Part shown: piece by piece, positions 1 through 9,110 of the stretch
Numbering within the stretch: position 1 is the first letter of the stretch
Layout: every line of letters starts with the position of its first letter
DNA from: Symsagittifera roscoffensis
Taxonomy: Eukaryota > Xenacoelomorpha > Acoela > Convolutidae
Assembly: GCF_963678635.1 (NCBI RefSeq)
Contig: NC_087068.1
Location: 15,255,872-15,319,871 of the forward strand
DNA: 64,000 nucleotides
Reading direction: 5' to 3'
The notes under the pieces: generated by a model
The model's database searches: none
Told to the model about the DNA's origin: nothing
What the model saw: the letters and a program-made list of their open reading frames with translations, nothing else
Program-made: the position numbers and the translations under genes

Positions 1-1
1 C

Positions 2-3000
2 CTCAATGCACTAGGAAGAGAGGGTCGAGGGAATCGCCCTACAGAAGTCGTGTTGATGTTGGCCTTCGGTGAGTCCGGGACCGCCGAGAGAGGCCGAAAC
101 CGATTAATGAGATGGAGGCGTGGAGAAATGTCTGGCCACGACCTGGCTCGTGAGCCAGGACTAGGTGAACAAAGGGACCACCGGCTAGGTGAGATGCCCT
201 TACCCGTCCAACCTGCGCAGCCACTCATTGGAGCGAAGAGACAACGTGATGGGCCAGGCCCGTCACACTCTGTCGACTCTCCAACAGCTGCTCCTCCCCT
301 GAAGAGAGTGAGAGTGAGCGAGATAGAGATCCAGACGTCGGAGACGATTGAGACACTGGAGAAGAAGGAGAGAGATCAGAGTGAGCTGTGTGCCAAACTT
401 CAGGAGAACAGGGCGATAGCTCGAGAGAGAGACGAATGGAAAAAGAAATTTGAAGATCTGCAGGTGGCCTACAAGGAGGATGAAATAAAGCACCTGAAGG
501 AGCTGTATATGGCGAAGGTGAGCCAAGTGTCACCGGAAATCCTGGCGAGCATGAGATCCTCGGAGGGATCCAACGACACACGACCCAGGACAACAGCGCA
601 GGAGCTGTGCGCATCGAGAGGACCTGAGGTTCTGGATTTGCGTGCATCAAGGGGGCCCGAGGCTCCTCAGCAGACACGACCGTCTGCTTCGAGTCAGAGG
701 TTCACGATACCAGACCCTTCTGACACCTATCTAGCTCCTCAATTCCAGGAATCATTTAACCAAGTGACCAGAGCCGCAATCGATGAGATCAACAGAGGCA
801 CTGAGCGGACACTGGCTAGGATCGTTCCTTCCCAGCGTCGTGATCATTCATCAAATAGCTCGGAGCGAGCAACCCGCACGATAGCGTGTTCTGCGCCTGG
901 TGGAGTCTTTGAGAAGTCTCGCGTGGTAGACATCAGGAAGAATCTGATGGCACGTCATCAGTTCACGCAAGTGCCAGCCGAGCATCCTCGAGCCTGCCTG
1001 AATGACATGAGCTGGAACCCCGCCACGAACGACCAAGTAATTCCCCCAGGGAGTCGCCATTTGATCATTGGAGACGGTTTGGTGAGAGATCTGAATGAGA
1101 TCTTCGTCTATGGTCATACTACCATTCTGTCCTTTGGAGGAGCCTCAGTGGCTCAAGTCATCAAAATGATGGAGTTCCAGAGCGAGGATCATCTGGATAC
1201 ATTAATAATAATGCTGGGGACCAATGACGTCTCGAGAGCCCCCGTGACTCCGGAGAACAAGTGGGAACCTCTATTGGTGTGTCTCTTGAACGAATTGAAA
1301 GAAAAGTACAGACCCAAGCTCGTGATCCTATGCACGATACCACCAAATCCTTTGGTGGGCACCATAGCTGCAGATTTCATGAATGGAAACGTGACGCGGT
1401 GGAATGAAATGACCCGCAGTCTGGTGAGAAACAACCCTGGCGAGTTGCGACTCCTGGATCTCGAAAATATGCTGCGCATGACTGACCACATCGCGCTCAC
1501 TAAAGATGGAGTGCACTTCAATACCCAACGAGGGAGGCATTGGATTAATGATGTGTTTCAGACACAATTGAGGGAAGCGGAGCAAGAGTCGAGGGCGACC
1601 GGTTCTTTGGCTCGGACCAATTCGACCGGAGGGAGTAGAATAAGGGCAACCGTGCCCGAATCCCTCGCCAACCGTCTAGGGCCCTTGGCAACGGAGACGG
1701 TTGGAGCCGTAACCGTCGCTCCGAGCTCAAACGTGAGAGACAGGCTAGGGACTGCTCCTCCTCCCAGACCGCAATCGATTGGAAGCCGACTCGGCAGATC
1801 GGTGGAACAGAACAACAGGAATAACTCCCAGACCGCGTCTAGGAGGAACGATTCGCCTGCCACGACAAATCCTGCTTCGACAGCAGGACCGTCTGCAAGT
1901 ACCGTGCCAGCGGAGGGAATCGAATCAGGCAGCAGGCTGCTTTGGAATAGATCAGATCCCAGTCATTGGGGTCAGTATAAGACGGACATGTCGGCGAAGT
2001 TGAACATGAATACCTTGACGTGTCGGGAGGATGCAATGAGAATGACTGGCGGAGAAAGTCCCACAGTGTCGCGACTTTATCGGATACCGGGCGTGGATTG
2101 GCTGCTAGCAGAGCAGGAGAAATTCAGCTCCTCGACCTCACTCCGACATGTAGACCTAGATGGATTACCTCATGACAATACCTTTGGACCTCTAAACACC
2201 CGGTCACTCACCGACGTTCGAGATAGGACCCGGGAAAGGACGCCACCTGCTCGCAAGGGCAAATTCCAGACGGAGAACAAGCCCAATAACAAACATCACA
2301 AGATGTACAGACAATTTGCTAAACCAGCCGGTCAGACGCCTGGCGAGTATTCGAGGGACTACCCCCGAACTACAACAGTGGTTGGAGACGATAAGAGATA
2401 TGGGAACCTGAAGGCCCCAATAGGCGATGGCCTTTTTGCAGCTTATGATCCCTTGGACATGAAGGCTGCAAAATATCTGATTGTGGCCGGCTCCGATTAT
2501 CTCTACACGCCCCGTTCTCTCTTTTGGCCCGATGTGATCTTCTTGACGGCGCCTAAACTGGACTGGGGACAGGCGATAGGCATGATGATAAGTGTACGAA
2601 GGGTGGTCAGCATGGAGCCGCAGGTGATAGTGGTTGCAGGCTCAAATGATCATCTACAAAGCAGAGGCTTATTGTCACGTCTGACGGATGGGTCGATCCC
2701 GAGTAACGAGGTTATAGGGGAGGCGATAATGACACTGCTCTCGGCGATGGCCGAGGTACAGGCAGCAGCAAGACAACGCTTCACCATGAATGTGGTGAAG
2801 GTGGTCTTTGTATTGTCACCAGGCTACGCTGCGTTGCCAGAACCCCTTCAATTTGTGTACACAATGGTCACAACGATAGCAGAGGGGATGTATAACGTGA
2901 TAATTCCTGCTCCAAACAGAGTAGTGGACCCGGACAATTACTATCCGTCCCAATCTGAGCTTCCCGCCGTTTGGGCTGACATTTCGAATGCCATACAGGG

Positions 3001-4816
3001 GCTCAGAGATTGTAGCACAACTCGGTTGGTGCTAGATGAAGTTCTGGGGTTGGAGCTGTCCAACTTCGCCAGATTACTGAAGTTAAGACCAGGGGTAGAT
3101 GACGATCATCTGTTAGTACAGCAGGTGGCTGATGATCTCTGGTTCAGACAGATGGATCATGCAGAGAATGAGCAGGGAAGGATGATCAGAAAGAACATGA
3201 CGTCAGCGGAGGAGGACCTCATGGCAATGGCTTTGCGTACGAAGCCGCACAACAACATATGGTTGTATCTGTCACCGAGGCTGTGCACCTTGGGTGAGGA
3301 TGCGTTTGAGCATGCGCCGGCAATAATTAAAGAAATACACGTGTATCTGAAGAATCTACTTAATGCCTGGGAGTTGGCTGGAGGCAAGATGTTGAAACTG
3401 ATGCAAGACGTAAACACGATGTCGCTGGACAAGTTCCAAGCTGACGTGCTGGCCATGAAGGCACAGTATGAACGATCAGATGCTATCTTGGGTGGAATGG
3501 GAGTGAGATGGACGCCATCTTTCCTATCGACATGCTATCCGAAGGCATCTAGGAACCTGATCGCGAGTTTCGTCAAAGACATCAGGAAGTTGTCGATTGG
3601 CCTGGTGCTAGCCTTATACGTGACATTTGTTCATGAAAACTTTGTGAAAGGACCGGCAAACCTCTTTACCCAAGCGTTGGCAGATTTGAGATTGGATGGA
3701 CTCCTGACTCTGATTGCCATGACCTACGGTCGACTGGGCGACTTGCTTGTGCTGTTGCGTTACCCTGAACAACTACAGGGACCCAGTCGTGAGTTCAATG
3801 CACAGTTGGAAACCGCCTCGCTCAAGAAGATGAAAGACTGGAGGACTCTCCTGCTACAATACCTCTTGCAACAGAACAGAAGCGTCACAGGAGAAGACAA
3901 AGTTGCGACGAACGCAGGCGAATGCAAGCAGTATTGTGGCATGCCCTTACTAACGGACTTAGCTGTCATGATGCGGATTGATCCGTTGGCTCTGGTCCAC
4001 GGACTGAGGGAATTCGTCACAGTGGTGTATGGACCGGTGATGTCTTTTGCGTTCCCGGATGTGCAAGTTAAATTGTACAGGAATTCAGTGTTGTACGTCA
4101 ACCTGGTCTCAGTCGTGGATTGTTCCGTGCTGAATTGGGTAGAGCAGAGTGAACTGAGAAAGCTGGCTAGCGACGACAGGCTGTTCGGAAGAATAGCAGA
4201 GCCAGGCTGGGTGTTGATGGACTTCAACAACCACTTCAAATGCCGAATGGGCCGTGAGGATCTGTCCCACATCCAGTTTAAACCAAAACTTTGGAATTTG
4301 AGACCAGTGGTGAAAGATACAGGAGAGGCTGTGGGAGTACCTCAATTGCCAGGAGCCTACGCTCACGCGAAAGAGAATCAACAAACATGGCTTCCTGGGT
4401 CCAGGCCGCTGCCGGACCAATGCCCTCGATATCCACCGATAAGGAGGATGTTGTTGGGAGTCACGTCTCCCATCATTGCCCCTCGCATCGGAGCAGCTCG
4501 TGACGCAGAGAAGAGAATGTTGAAGTGGAGTGGAGGGATGGAGCCGCGCTTCATCAGCTGGAACGCTGCCGCCGCGCATACGTTTGACTTCTCATTCCCC
4601 GATGCCTGGAGCAGGAAAAAGATCAAGGCACTACCCTCCAGGAGACCAGAGGTCTCGGCTGAAACGTGGAACGAAGTGTATTCTTCCACGGATGACTTAT
4701 CGAGACTGAAGTGGTCAGGAGAAGTGAAAGTAGTGATGATGGAAGTGGCAAAGGAGAGCAGAGGAGGCTCATATATAACGATAGAAGACCTGGCCCGCAT
4801 GGCGAGGAGTTGGTAG
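2..4816 (+). CDS. ORF1: large element protein, coiled coil plus two SGNH-like domains, 5' truncated by window
   Basis: The frame is open from base 2, so the true start may lie outside; the first in-frame ATG is at 56. Numbering residues from base 50: a charged coiled-coil-like region lies at about 95-160. An SGNH-hydrolase-like domain spans about 335-510, with block I reading GDGL (341-344), block III GTND (390-393) and block V DGVH (D486, H489). The fold markers and the D/H pair are present, but the block I serine is glycine, so esterase activity is doubtful. A low-complexity S/R/T/P linker follows. A second SGNH-like stretch begins at about 805, with AGSDYL (near 814) and AGSND (864-867) but no clear DxxH. 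The remaining ~700 residues are unrecognised. SGNH/esterase domains are known in ORF1 of some CR1-type LINEs; here no reverse transcriptase is visible. The region is intronless and more GC-rich than the rest of the window. I infer a mobile-element protein and do not recognise the family. Confidence 0.75.
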   Translation, partial: LNALGREGRGNRPTEVVLMLAFGESGTAERGRNRLMRWRRGEMSGHDLAREPGLGEQRDHRLGEMPLPVQPAQPLIGAKRQRDGPGPSHSVDSPTAAPPLKRVRVSEIEIQTSETIETLEKKERDQSELCAKLQENRAIARERDEWKKKFEDLQVAYKEDEIKHLKELYMAKVSQVSPEILASMRSSEGSNDTRPRTTAQELCASRGPEVLDLRASRGPEAPQQTRPSASSQRFTIPDPSDTYLAPQFQESFNQVTRAAIDEINRGTERTLARIVPSQRRDHSSNSSERATRTIACSAPGGVFEKSRVVDIRKNLMARHQFTQVPAEHPRACLNDMSWNPATNDQVIPPGSRHLIIGDGLVRDLNEIFVYGHTTILSFGGASVAQVIKMMEFQSEDHLDTLIIMLGTNDVSRAPVTPENKWEPLLVCLLNELKEKYRPKLVILCTIPPNPLVGTIAADFMNGNVTRWNEMTRSLVRNNPGELRLLDLENMLRMTDHIALTKDGVHFNTQRGRHWINDVFQTQLREAEQESRATGSLARTNSTGGSRIRATVPESLANRLGPLATETVGAVTVAPSSNVRDRLGTAPPPRPQSIGSRLGRSVEQNNRNNSQTASRRNDSPATTNPASTAGPSASTVPAEGIESGSRLLWNRSDPSHWGQYKTDMSAKLNMNTLTCREDAMRMTGGESPTVSRLYRIPGVDWLLAEQEKFSSSTSLRHVDLDGLPHDNTFGPLNTRSLTDVRDRTRERTPPARKGKFQTENKPNNKHHKMYRQFAKPAGQTPGEYSRDYPRTTTVVGDDKRYGNLKAPIGDGLFAAYDPLDMKAAKYLIVAGSDYLYTPRSLFWPDVIFLTAPKLDWGQAIGMMISVRRVVSMEPQVIVVAGSNDHLQSRGLLSRLTDGSIPSNEVIGEAIMTLLSAMAEVQAAARQRFTMNVVKVVFVLSPGYAALPEPLQFVYTMVTTIAEGMYNVIIPAPNRVVDPDNYYPSQSELPAVWADISNAIQGLRDCSTTRLVLDEVLGLELSNFARLLKLRPGVDDDHLLVQQVADDLWFRQMDHAENEQGRMIRKNMTSAEEDLMAMALRTKPHNNIWLYLSPRLCTLGEDAFEHAPAIIKEIHVYLKNLLNAWELAGGKMLKLMQDVNTMSLDKFQADVLAMKAQYERSDAILGGMGVRWTPSFLSTCYPKASRNLIASFVKDIRKLSIGLVLALYVTFVHENFVKGPANLFTQALADLRLDGLLTLIAMTYGRLGDLLVLLRYPEQLQGPSREFNAQLETASLKKMKDWRTLLLQYLLQQNRSVTGEDKVATNAGECKQYCGMPLLTDLAVMMRIDPLALVHGLREFVTVVYGPVMSFAFPDVQVKLYRNSVLYVNLVSVVDCSVLNWVEQSELRKLASDDRLFGRIAEPGWVLMDFNNHFKCRMGREDLSHIQFKPKLWNLRPVVKDTGEAVGVPQLPGAYAHAKENQQTWLPGSRPLPDQCPRYPPIRRMLLGVTSPIIAPRIGAARDAEKRMLKWSGGMEPRFISWNAAAAHTFDFSFPDAWSRKKIKALPSRRPEVSAETWNEVYSSTDDLSRLKWSGEVKVVMMEVAKESRGGSYITIEDLARMARSW

Positions 4817-4857
4817 AATTCCTGGTCGATGATGAATTGTTTTATCACGCAGGAGAC

Positions 4858-7800
4858 ATGGCTGTACCGGCTCGGCCGGATTCGGGCATGGACGCACGAC
4901 AAGGACCCTCGGGACCTAAGCCGAGACCTGACGCGGACGTAGATGAATTGATGGATCAGGACGATAACGATGACGGGACCGGAAGTAAGACGGAGAAACC
5001 GGGAGAGACCGATCTAGGAGCGTTGGAAAGGGACTTGCTAGAATACCGGTTCAGTGAAGACGACGATGGGGAAGTCGATGGGAGTTTATTGTTGATGGCA
5101 CCATCGTCCTTCATGTCTCCTACAAAAGAGGCGTCGGCCGATCTATCTCCGATAGACCCAATAAGCCAGGCTAGAGAGTGCCGAAGCAGAGATCCGCAGA
5201 AACTGCTTCATGAATCACCGAGGAGGAGGAAAATCGAAGAGTCGATGAAGATATCGTTCCTCAGTACGTTACCAGAAGAGGAATGGGAAAGATATCAAAT
5301 GGAGCTGGAAGGCAAGACAGGTGCAATCTGGAGCCGAGTGAACTTCATGGAGAAATCATGGGACGTGATAAGGCGATATGGGACGCAGTCCATAATGAAG
5401 GTGGGATTGAACCAACCCATCATGCGTGAGGTCCTGGAGAAAATAGTGAGCTCCATGGAGTCGGATGTTCTGACCGAGTCAGTAACAGAAGACAGTGCCG
5501 ATGATCAGCATGTTGCAAAGAAATTACCTGTCAGACGAGCCAGGAAAGGGCTGAAGCGACTAAAAGGGAAAACAGGAAGTCGAGCCATGAACCCGAGAGT
5601 GGTGAAGTCGAGAGCCAGCGCAGTGGTGACCTCTTTAACGAGCGCAGGTCGTTCAGACGAGAGCGGACAAGGAGATAGCGCAACGCTGACAGGGGGAGAA
5701 AAAGAGAATCTGATACCCCCTATGCTCTTGGCAGGTCTGACCGTAACCGCCACAAGATCGAAGAAGACGGCGCGAACCCTGGCAGACACTAAGTTAGAAA
5801 TGGAAATCATCAGTCAATGTGGATCTGGAGGACTTGAAGATTATAGGCCCTCGCGAATCAACATGGCCAAGTTGAAACTGGAAGGACAACTCGACGTGGT
5901 CGAGTACAGTCGAATAACTGTGCCGGAATCGGTCCACATGGGAGATCCGGCAGGGGGTTATGTGGAGATGTTGAAAGCGAGGAACTCCGCGAGAGGGCAC
6001 CTGATGGCTTGGAGTGAAAAGCGGGCCATGCAAGAATATCTGAAAGGGCTTACGGAGAACTCTAACTTCAATCGAAAAGAGTATGGCACAGTAATGTCAT
6101 CAGAAGCGAATGAAATTGGATTGGAAAAACTGCTAGAGATTTCTTGGAGGGCGGCCCTCCAGAAATACTTCGATGAGACGATGAATGCACCTGCGACGGT
6201 AGCAGCATACCTGGCTCATCCTTGCGTGAGAACTGATCTGCAAGTACGGTTGGCTTGGTGCTTGATGGGCATCAAAAAGGCGGAGTATGAAGCCAGTAAT
6301 GATTCGAGATCACGAGAACGGGAGCTAGAATTGTTGGAAGCTCTGCGAGCATTGATCTCAAAAGACGACTCAGCGATAGCATGGGCTAAGCGAAAGGATG
6401 CTCTTTGCTTTGTCAGGTTCGTGGTGGATCGTATCCCCACTCCTGTGTTGGGAGAATGTATAAAGATCATTCGGCAAAAGGGAGTTGATTGCGAAAAGAA
6501 CTTCCTTAGGGCACTCCTAGAACTATATCAGGACATGCCACTGACCGTGCCAAGCAAAGAGTCGAATGATATGGAAAGCTATCGCAAGTTGGAAGAGGTG
6601 AGAAGATATTCCAACAAAGAATTGAAAGTGAGCCGAGAGTTGATTGAAGCGGTCAGAGGACAAAAAGAGTTTGCAACACTAGGGAAACTGAAGTCGTTCC
6701 AATATGTGTCTGGCATACCGGGGATGGCGTATAATCCCTTCGTGAACGAAGAAGCCAGGGAAGCGTACTTCGACTATGAGCAAGTCACAGTGCTCAACTT
6801 CTGGGTTGAACGAATTAAGGAAATCGGACTGCTGATGGTGGAACAACCCAAGCTGGGAATTATTTTGGAAGAACGAGTGGTCGAACCCTCGATTCCCGAG
6901 CTAAAAGGGCAAGTGAGTTTTGATTGTGGTTCTTGGGACGGTCCCTTGAAAACTAGTCTAGTAGTGATGTGGGAACTCATGAAGCCTTCCTGGTGTCCCC
7001 ATCCTAACGCAGGCTTAATCTGGGACATGCCCGCGGATATCATGTTAGACCGGGATGATGATGCGAGTTTACATGATCTGGCCATGATACATCACCTGCT
7101 GGCCATGAGATTGACGAAGAGGAAGAGCAACCCGTCCACGGAGCTGTCCGAGGAAGGTACACCGAGTAATTGGTTGAAGCAAGGCACATGCTTGGCTCAA
7201 CACAGTGGGATGGAAGGACATGTTTGTAACCTGGGACACTGCCTGATTACGCTGAGCGAGCAGCATCGACAACTGGCACGATTGTATGGAAGATTGAGCA
7301 TGTCAGATAAGAGTGCCATGGAGTTGGTCGCGGACTGCCATGGGGTGACGGACGTAATCCTGATCACAGCCTTGGGATTTTGTAGCATGACGAGTTCGAT
7401 AGAATCGCTCGAGCGCTTGGAGCGTGCCCATGAGCTTGTGACGTCCCTCAGCGTGGAAATATTCCCTGGAGCATTGCAGACAGAGCAGAAGATTGGAGGC
7501 TGGCGAGAAGCTCTAGAAAATGAAATGAAACTGAAGGATAGTGAAGCCTATCACAGACCTACTGGTTCAAAATATATGGTGGGTTCAAGCTCCGCGCCAT
7601 ATTGTAATAGCAAGTATCCTACGCACATGGTGGTGATGGATGCGAGGACGCAACAAGTGTTGGTTGACCAACTTTTCTCTGTGCCAAAGTGCGTGAGGTT
7701 GGCCAGAATGTCAGAAAGATCATATGACTTGTTGGCAAAGATCTTTCGGGCAGTCCCGAAGAGATCCGAAGGCGAGTTGCTGGACGTTGTGGGTGAATAG
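4858..7800 (+). CDS. ORF2: unrecognised ~980-residue protein of the same unit
   Basis: The frame is open from 4696, overlapping the end of ORF1 in the -1 frame for about 120 bases, but its first ATG is at 4858, 41 bases after the ORF1 stop. I therefore place the start there. A -1 ribosomal frameshift in the overlap is the alternative; I saw no textbook slippery heptamer in the open window. The product begins with an acidic, D/E-rich segment (about the first 70 residues), then a basic K/R-rich patch (translated from about 5515-5620), then a long mainly helical, charged part with scattered Cys/His late in the protein (for example CLAQHSGMEGHVCNLGHC near 7190-7245). I recognise no polymerase, protease or integrase motif. 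It ends in TAG, three bases before the ATG of ORF3 in the same frame. Codon use and GC level match ORF1. Confidence 0.65.
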   Translation: MAVPARPDSGMDARQGPSGPKPRPDADVDELMDQDDNDDGTGSKTEKPGETDLGALERDLLEYRFSEDDDGEVDGSLLLMAPSSFMSPTKEASADLSPIDPISQARECRSRDPQKLLHESPRRRKIEESMKISFLSTLPEEEWERYQMELEGKTGAIWSRVNFMEKSWDVIRRYGTQSIMKVGLNQPIMREVLEKIVSSMESDVLTESVTEDSADDQHVAKKLPVRRARKGLKRLKGKTGSRAMNPRVVKSRASAVVTSLTSAGRSDESGQGDSATLTGGEKENLIPPMLLAGLTVTATRSKKTARTLADTKLEMEIISQCGSGGLEDYRPSRINMAKLKLEGQLDVVEYSRITVPESVHMGDPAGGYVEMLKARNSARGHLMAWSEKRAMQEYLKGLTENSNFNRKEYGTVMSSEANEIGLEKLLEISWRAALQKYFDETMNAPATVAAYLAHPCVRTDLQVRLAWCLMGIKKAEYEASNDSRSRERELELLEALRALISKDDSAIAWAKRKDALCFVRFVVDRIPTPVLGECIKIIRQKGVDCEKNFLRALLELYQDMPLTVPSKESNDMESYRKLEEVRRYSNKELKVSRELIEAVRGQKEFATLGKLKSFQYVSGIPGMAYNPFVNEEAREAYFDYEQVTVLNFWVERIKEIGLLMVEQPKLGIILEERVVEPSIPELKGQVSFDCGSWDGPLKTSLVVMWELMKPSWCPHPNAGLIWDMPADIMLDRDDDASLHDLAMIHHLLAMRLTKRKSNPSTELSEEGTPSNWLKQGTCLAQHSGMEGHVCNLGHCLITLSEQHRQLARLYGRLSMSDKSAMELVADCHGVTDVILITALGFCSMTSSIESLERLERAHELVTSLSVEIFPGALQTEQKIGGWREALENEMKLKDSEAYHRPTGSKYMVGSSSAPYCNSKYPTHMVVMDARTQQVLVDQLFSVPKCVRLARMSERSYDLLAKIFRAVPKRSEGELLDVVGE

Positions 7801-7803
7801 TTC

Positions 7804-8727
7804 ATGAGACTGAACGAAGGTAACGTGCGTGAGTTCCAGAAACAGAAAGCGAGTGGAGCGTTACCCACTGAATTCCCCACCATAGAAGAGAAGGACGATT
7901 TACATAGAATCCTGATGGAAGTGGAACCGTTGCTGGGAGCCTCAGGGTATCGGACCCGAAGGAACATAGTGAGAACCCATGGGGAGTATCCTTGCCACTG
8001 CTTGGCGCAGACGTTGTGGTACCCCAAACGCGGGAATCTGATCCTAGTATGGGACGTGGAGGAGTTGTACTCCACGGGGTTGCCCGATCAGAATCAACAA
8101 GTGTCAATCGTGGTGGTTAGCGCCATGCTAGCAGTGAGATGGTTGGAGGCTAACGCGGACACAAGTCAGCAGGAGACGGCCGTGCCGACTCCTGAACAGT
8201 TGAGCAACGTAAAAATGAGTCGTGAATTGGATCTTTTCAGAATTACCTGCAAAGTTCTGAGAATACCTAAAGCCATTGAAAGGATATGGTCAAGGCAGAG
8301 ATTGATGCCTTGGTTCCGTGCAGTGATGACATCATGGATGTATGAACGCGCGAAGCGTCACATGTCAAGGAACACGGAAGCCTATCAATCTTTCCAGCTA
8401 GATATAGGACCGGGAGCCTATAAGAGAGCTTTCTTGACGCACAGAAACGCGGTCACCACAGCGGTGAAGCGGGTAGCTGGAGCGCCTTGTGAAGATGAGA
8501 AGAAAGAGGTCTTAAGAGCTGACCTAGAACGAAACGTGAGCCTATGTCTTCACAACAGCTTTTGCAGGAACCGGGAGCAGAAGGTGAATGTGGACTTGCT
8601 ACCTTGTTGCAAACCGAGGCTGTTGGAACAGGCGGGTTGGGGCACGGCCCGCAACTCTCTGGACATGTTAGAGAAAGTTCTGGAAGACAGTGACGCTGAA
8701 CATCAGGATGGAGAAGTGATGGAATGA
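7804..8727 (+). CDS. ORF3: unrecognised 307-residue protein, possibly the C-terminal part of ORF2
   Basis: The ATG at 7804 lies three bases after the TAG of ORF2 and in the same frame. ORF2 and ORF3 may thus be one protein split by a single nonsense codon, a stop-readthrough pair, or a termination-reinitiation pair. The 307 residues include a Cys/His-containing stretch (EYPCHCLAQTLWYP, from about 7987), a helical middle, and a Cys-bearing C-terminal part (CLHNSFCRN, and LLPCCKPRLLEQ near 8598-8633), followed by an acidic tail. No family is recognised. Only 8 bases separate the stop from the polypurine tract, a spacing expected for the last ORF of an LTR element. Confidence 0.6.
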   Translation: MRLNEGNVREFQKQKASGALPTEFPTIEEKDDLHRILMEVEPLLGASGYRTRRNIVRTHGEYPCHCLAQTLWYPKRGNLILVWDVEELYSTGLPDQNQQVSIVVVSAMLAVRWLEANADTSQQETAVPTPEQLSNVKMSRELDLFRITCKVLRIPKAIERIWSRQRLMPWFRAVMTSWMYERAKRHMSRNTEAYQSFQLDIGPGAYKRAFLTHRNAVTTAVKRVAGAPCEDEKKEVLRADLERNVSLCLHNSFCRNREQKVNVDLLPCCKPRLLEQAGWGTARNSLDMLEKVLEDSDAEHQDGEVME

Positions 8728-8735
8728 AGATGGCC

Positions 8736-8760
8736 AAAGAAGAGAAGAGAAGGAGAAAAA
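8736..8760 (+). other. polypurine tract
   Basis: Twenty-five uninterrupted purines (A/G only) follow the ORF3 stop by 8 bases. In LTR retroelements such a tract primes plus-strand synthesis directly before the 3' LTR. The position after the last ORF and before an LTR-like sequence fits that role, which is inferred. Confidence 0.55.
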
Positions 8761-8842
8761 CTTGATTGTCTTTGTGTGTAAAAACTTGAACAAATCAACC
8801 AAGTTTTGATTATTGAACTTGTTAAACTTTTTGTTTTGATCT

Positions 8843-8861
8843 AGTTTGGTCAGACCAAACT
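8843..8861. promoter_or_regulatory. perfect palindrome in putative U3
   Basis: AGTTTGGTC, one base, then GACCAAACT: nine-base arms with a single central A. It is placed 66 bases upstream of the TATA box. A dimeric transcription-factor site is possible; no factor is identified. Confidence 0.35.
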
Positions 8862-8926
8862 TTGAAAATGTTGCAATTGTTAAAATTGTTGAAATTGTTG
8901 ATTTTAGTTACTACTATCTATGTATG

Positions 8927-8934
8927 TATATAAG
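8927..8934 (+). promoter_or_regulatory. TATA box (TATATAAG)
   Basis: A consensus-like TATA box lies downstream of the last ORF of the unit. This is odd for a 3' UTR and natural for the U3/R boundary of an LTR. Confidence 0.45.
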
Positions 8935-9037
8935 GAACATAGGTGAGTATATTTACCTATTTATTCACGACTGAAGTTTTTAACCTGTGTAAGACACAAA
9001 TTCACTGTGTGGCGACATGGTAAGTTTGAGTAAACTC

Positions 9038-9073
9038 GCTCGAGAAGGGTGGGTAGCTCGAGAAGGGTGGGTA
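9038..9073 (+). repeat. 18-bp perfect tandem duplication
   Basis: GCTCGAGAAGGGTGGGTA occurs twice head to tail, about 105 bases downstream of the TATA box. Confidence 0.8.
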
Positions 9074-9110
9074 AGAGTTTTCCTAGCCACAGAGTTTCTT
9101 AGTTTTAATA

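Larger units (their letters stand above)
8761..9110 (+). repeat. putative start of a 3' LTR (U3-R)
   Basis: This stretch begins right after the polypurine tract, is AT-rich and non-coding, and contains a TATA box (8927-8934) with purine-rich sequence after it. A 19-base palindrome (8843-8861) and an 18-base tandem duplication (9038-9073) lie within it. A good splice-donor-like site (ATG then GTAAGT) falls at about 9018-9026. The right boundary cannot be set, because the partner 5' LTR would lie outside the window. An ordinary 3' UTR is the alternative reading. Confidence 0.4.

Noticed and set aside
225..677. Minus-strand ORFs opposite ORF1-3 (225-677, 3760-4272, 4378-4902 and others)
   Set aside because: Shadow frames of the GC-rich coding region; no motifs and no ATG context.
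4613..4622. GGAAAAAG as a -1 slippery site for ORF1/ORF2
   Set aside because: Frame -1 meets stop codons at 4660 and 4693 before reaching ORF2, so a slip here could not enter it.
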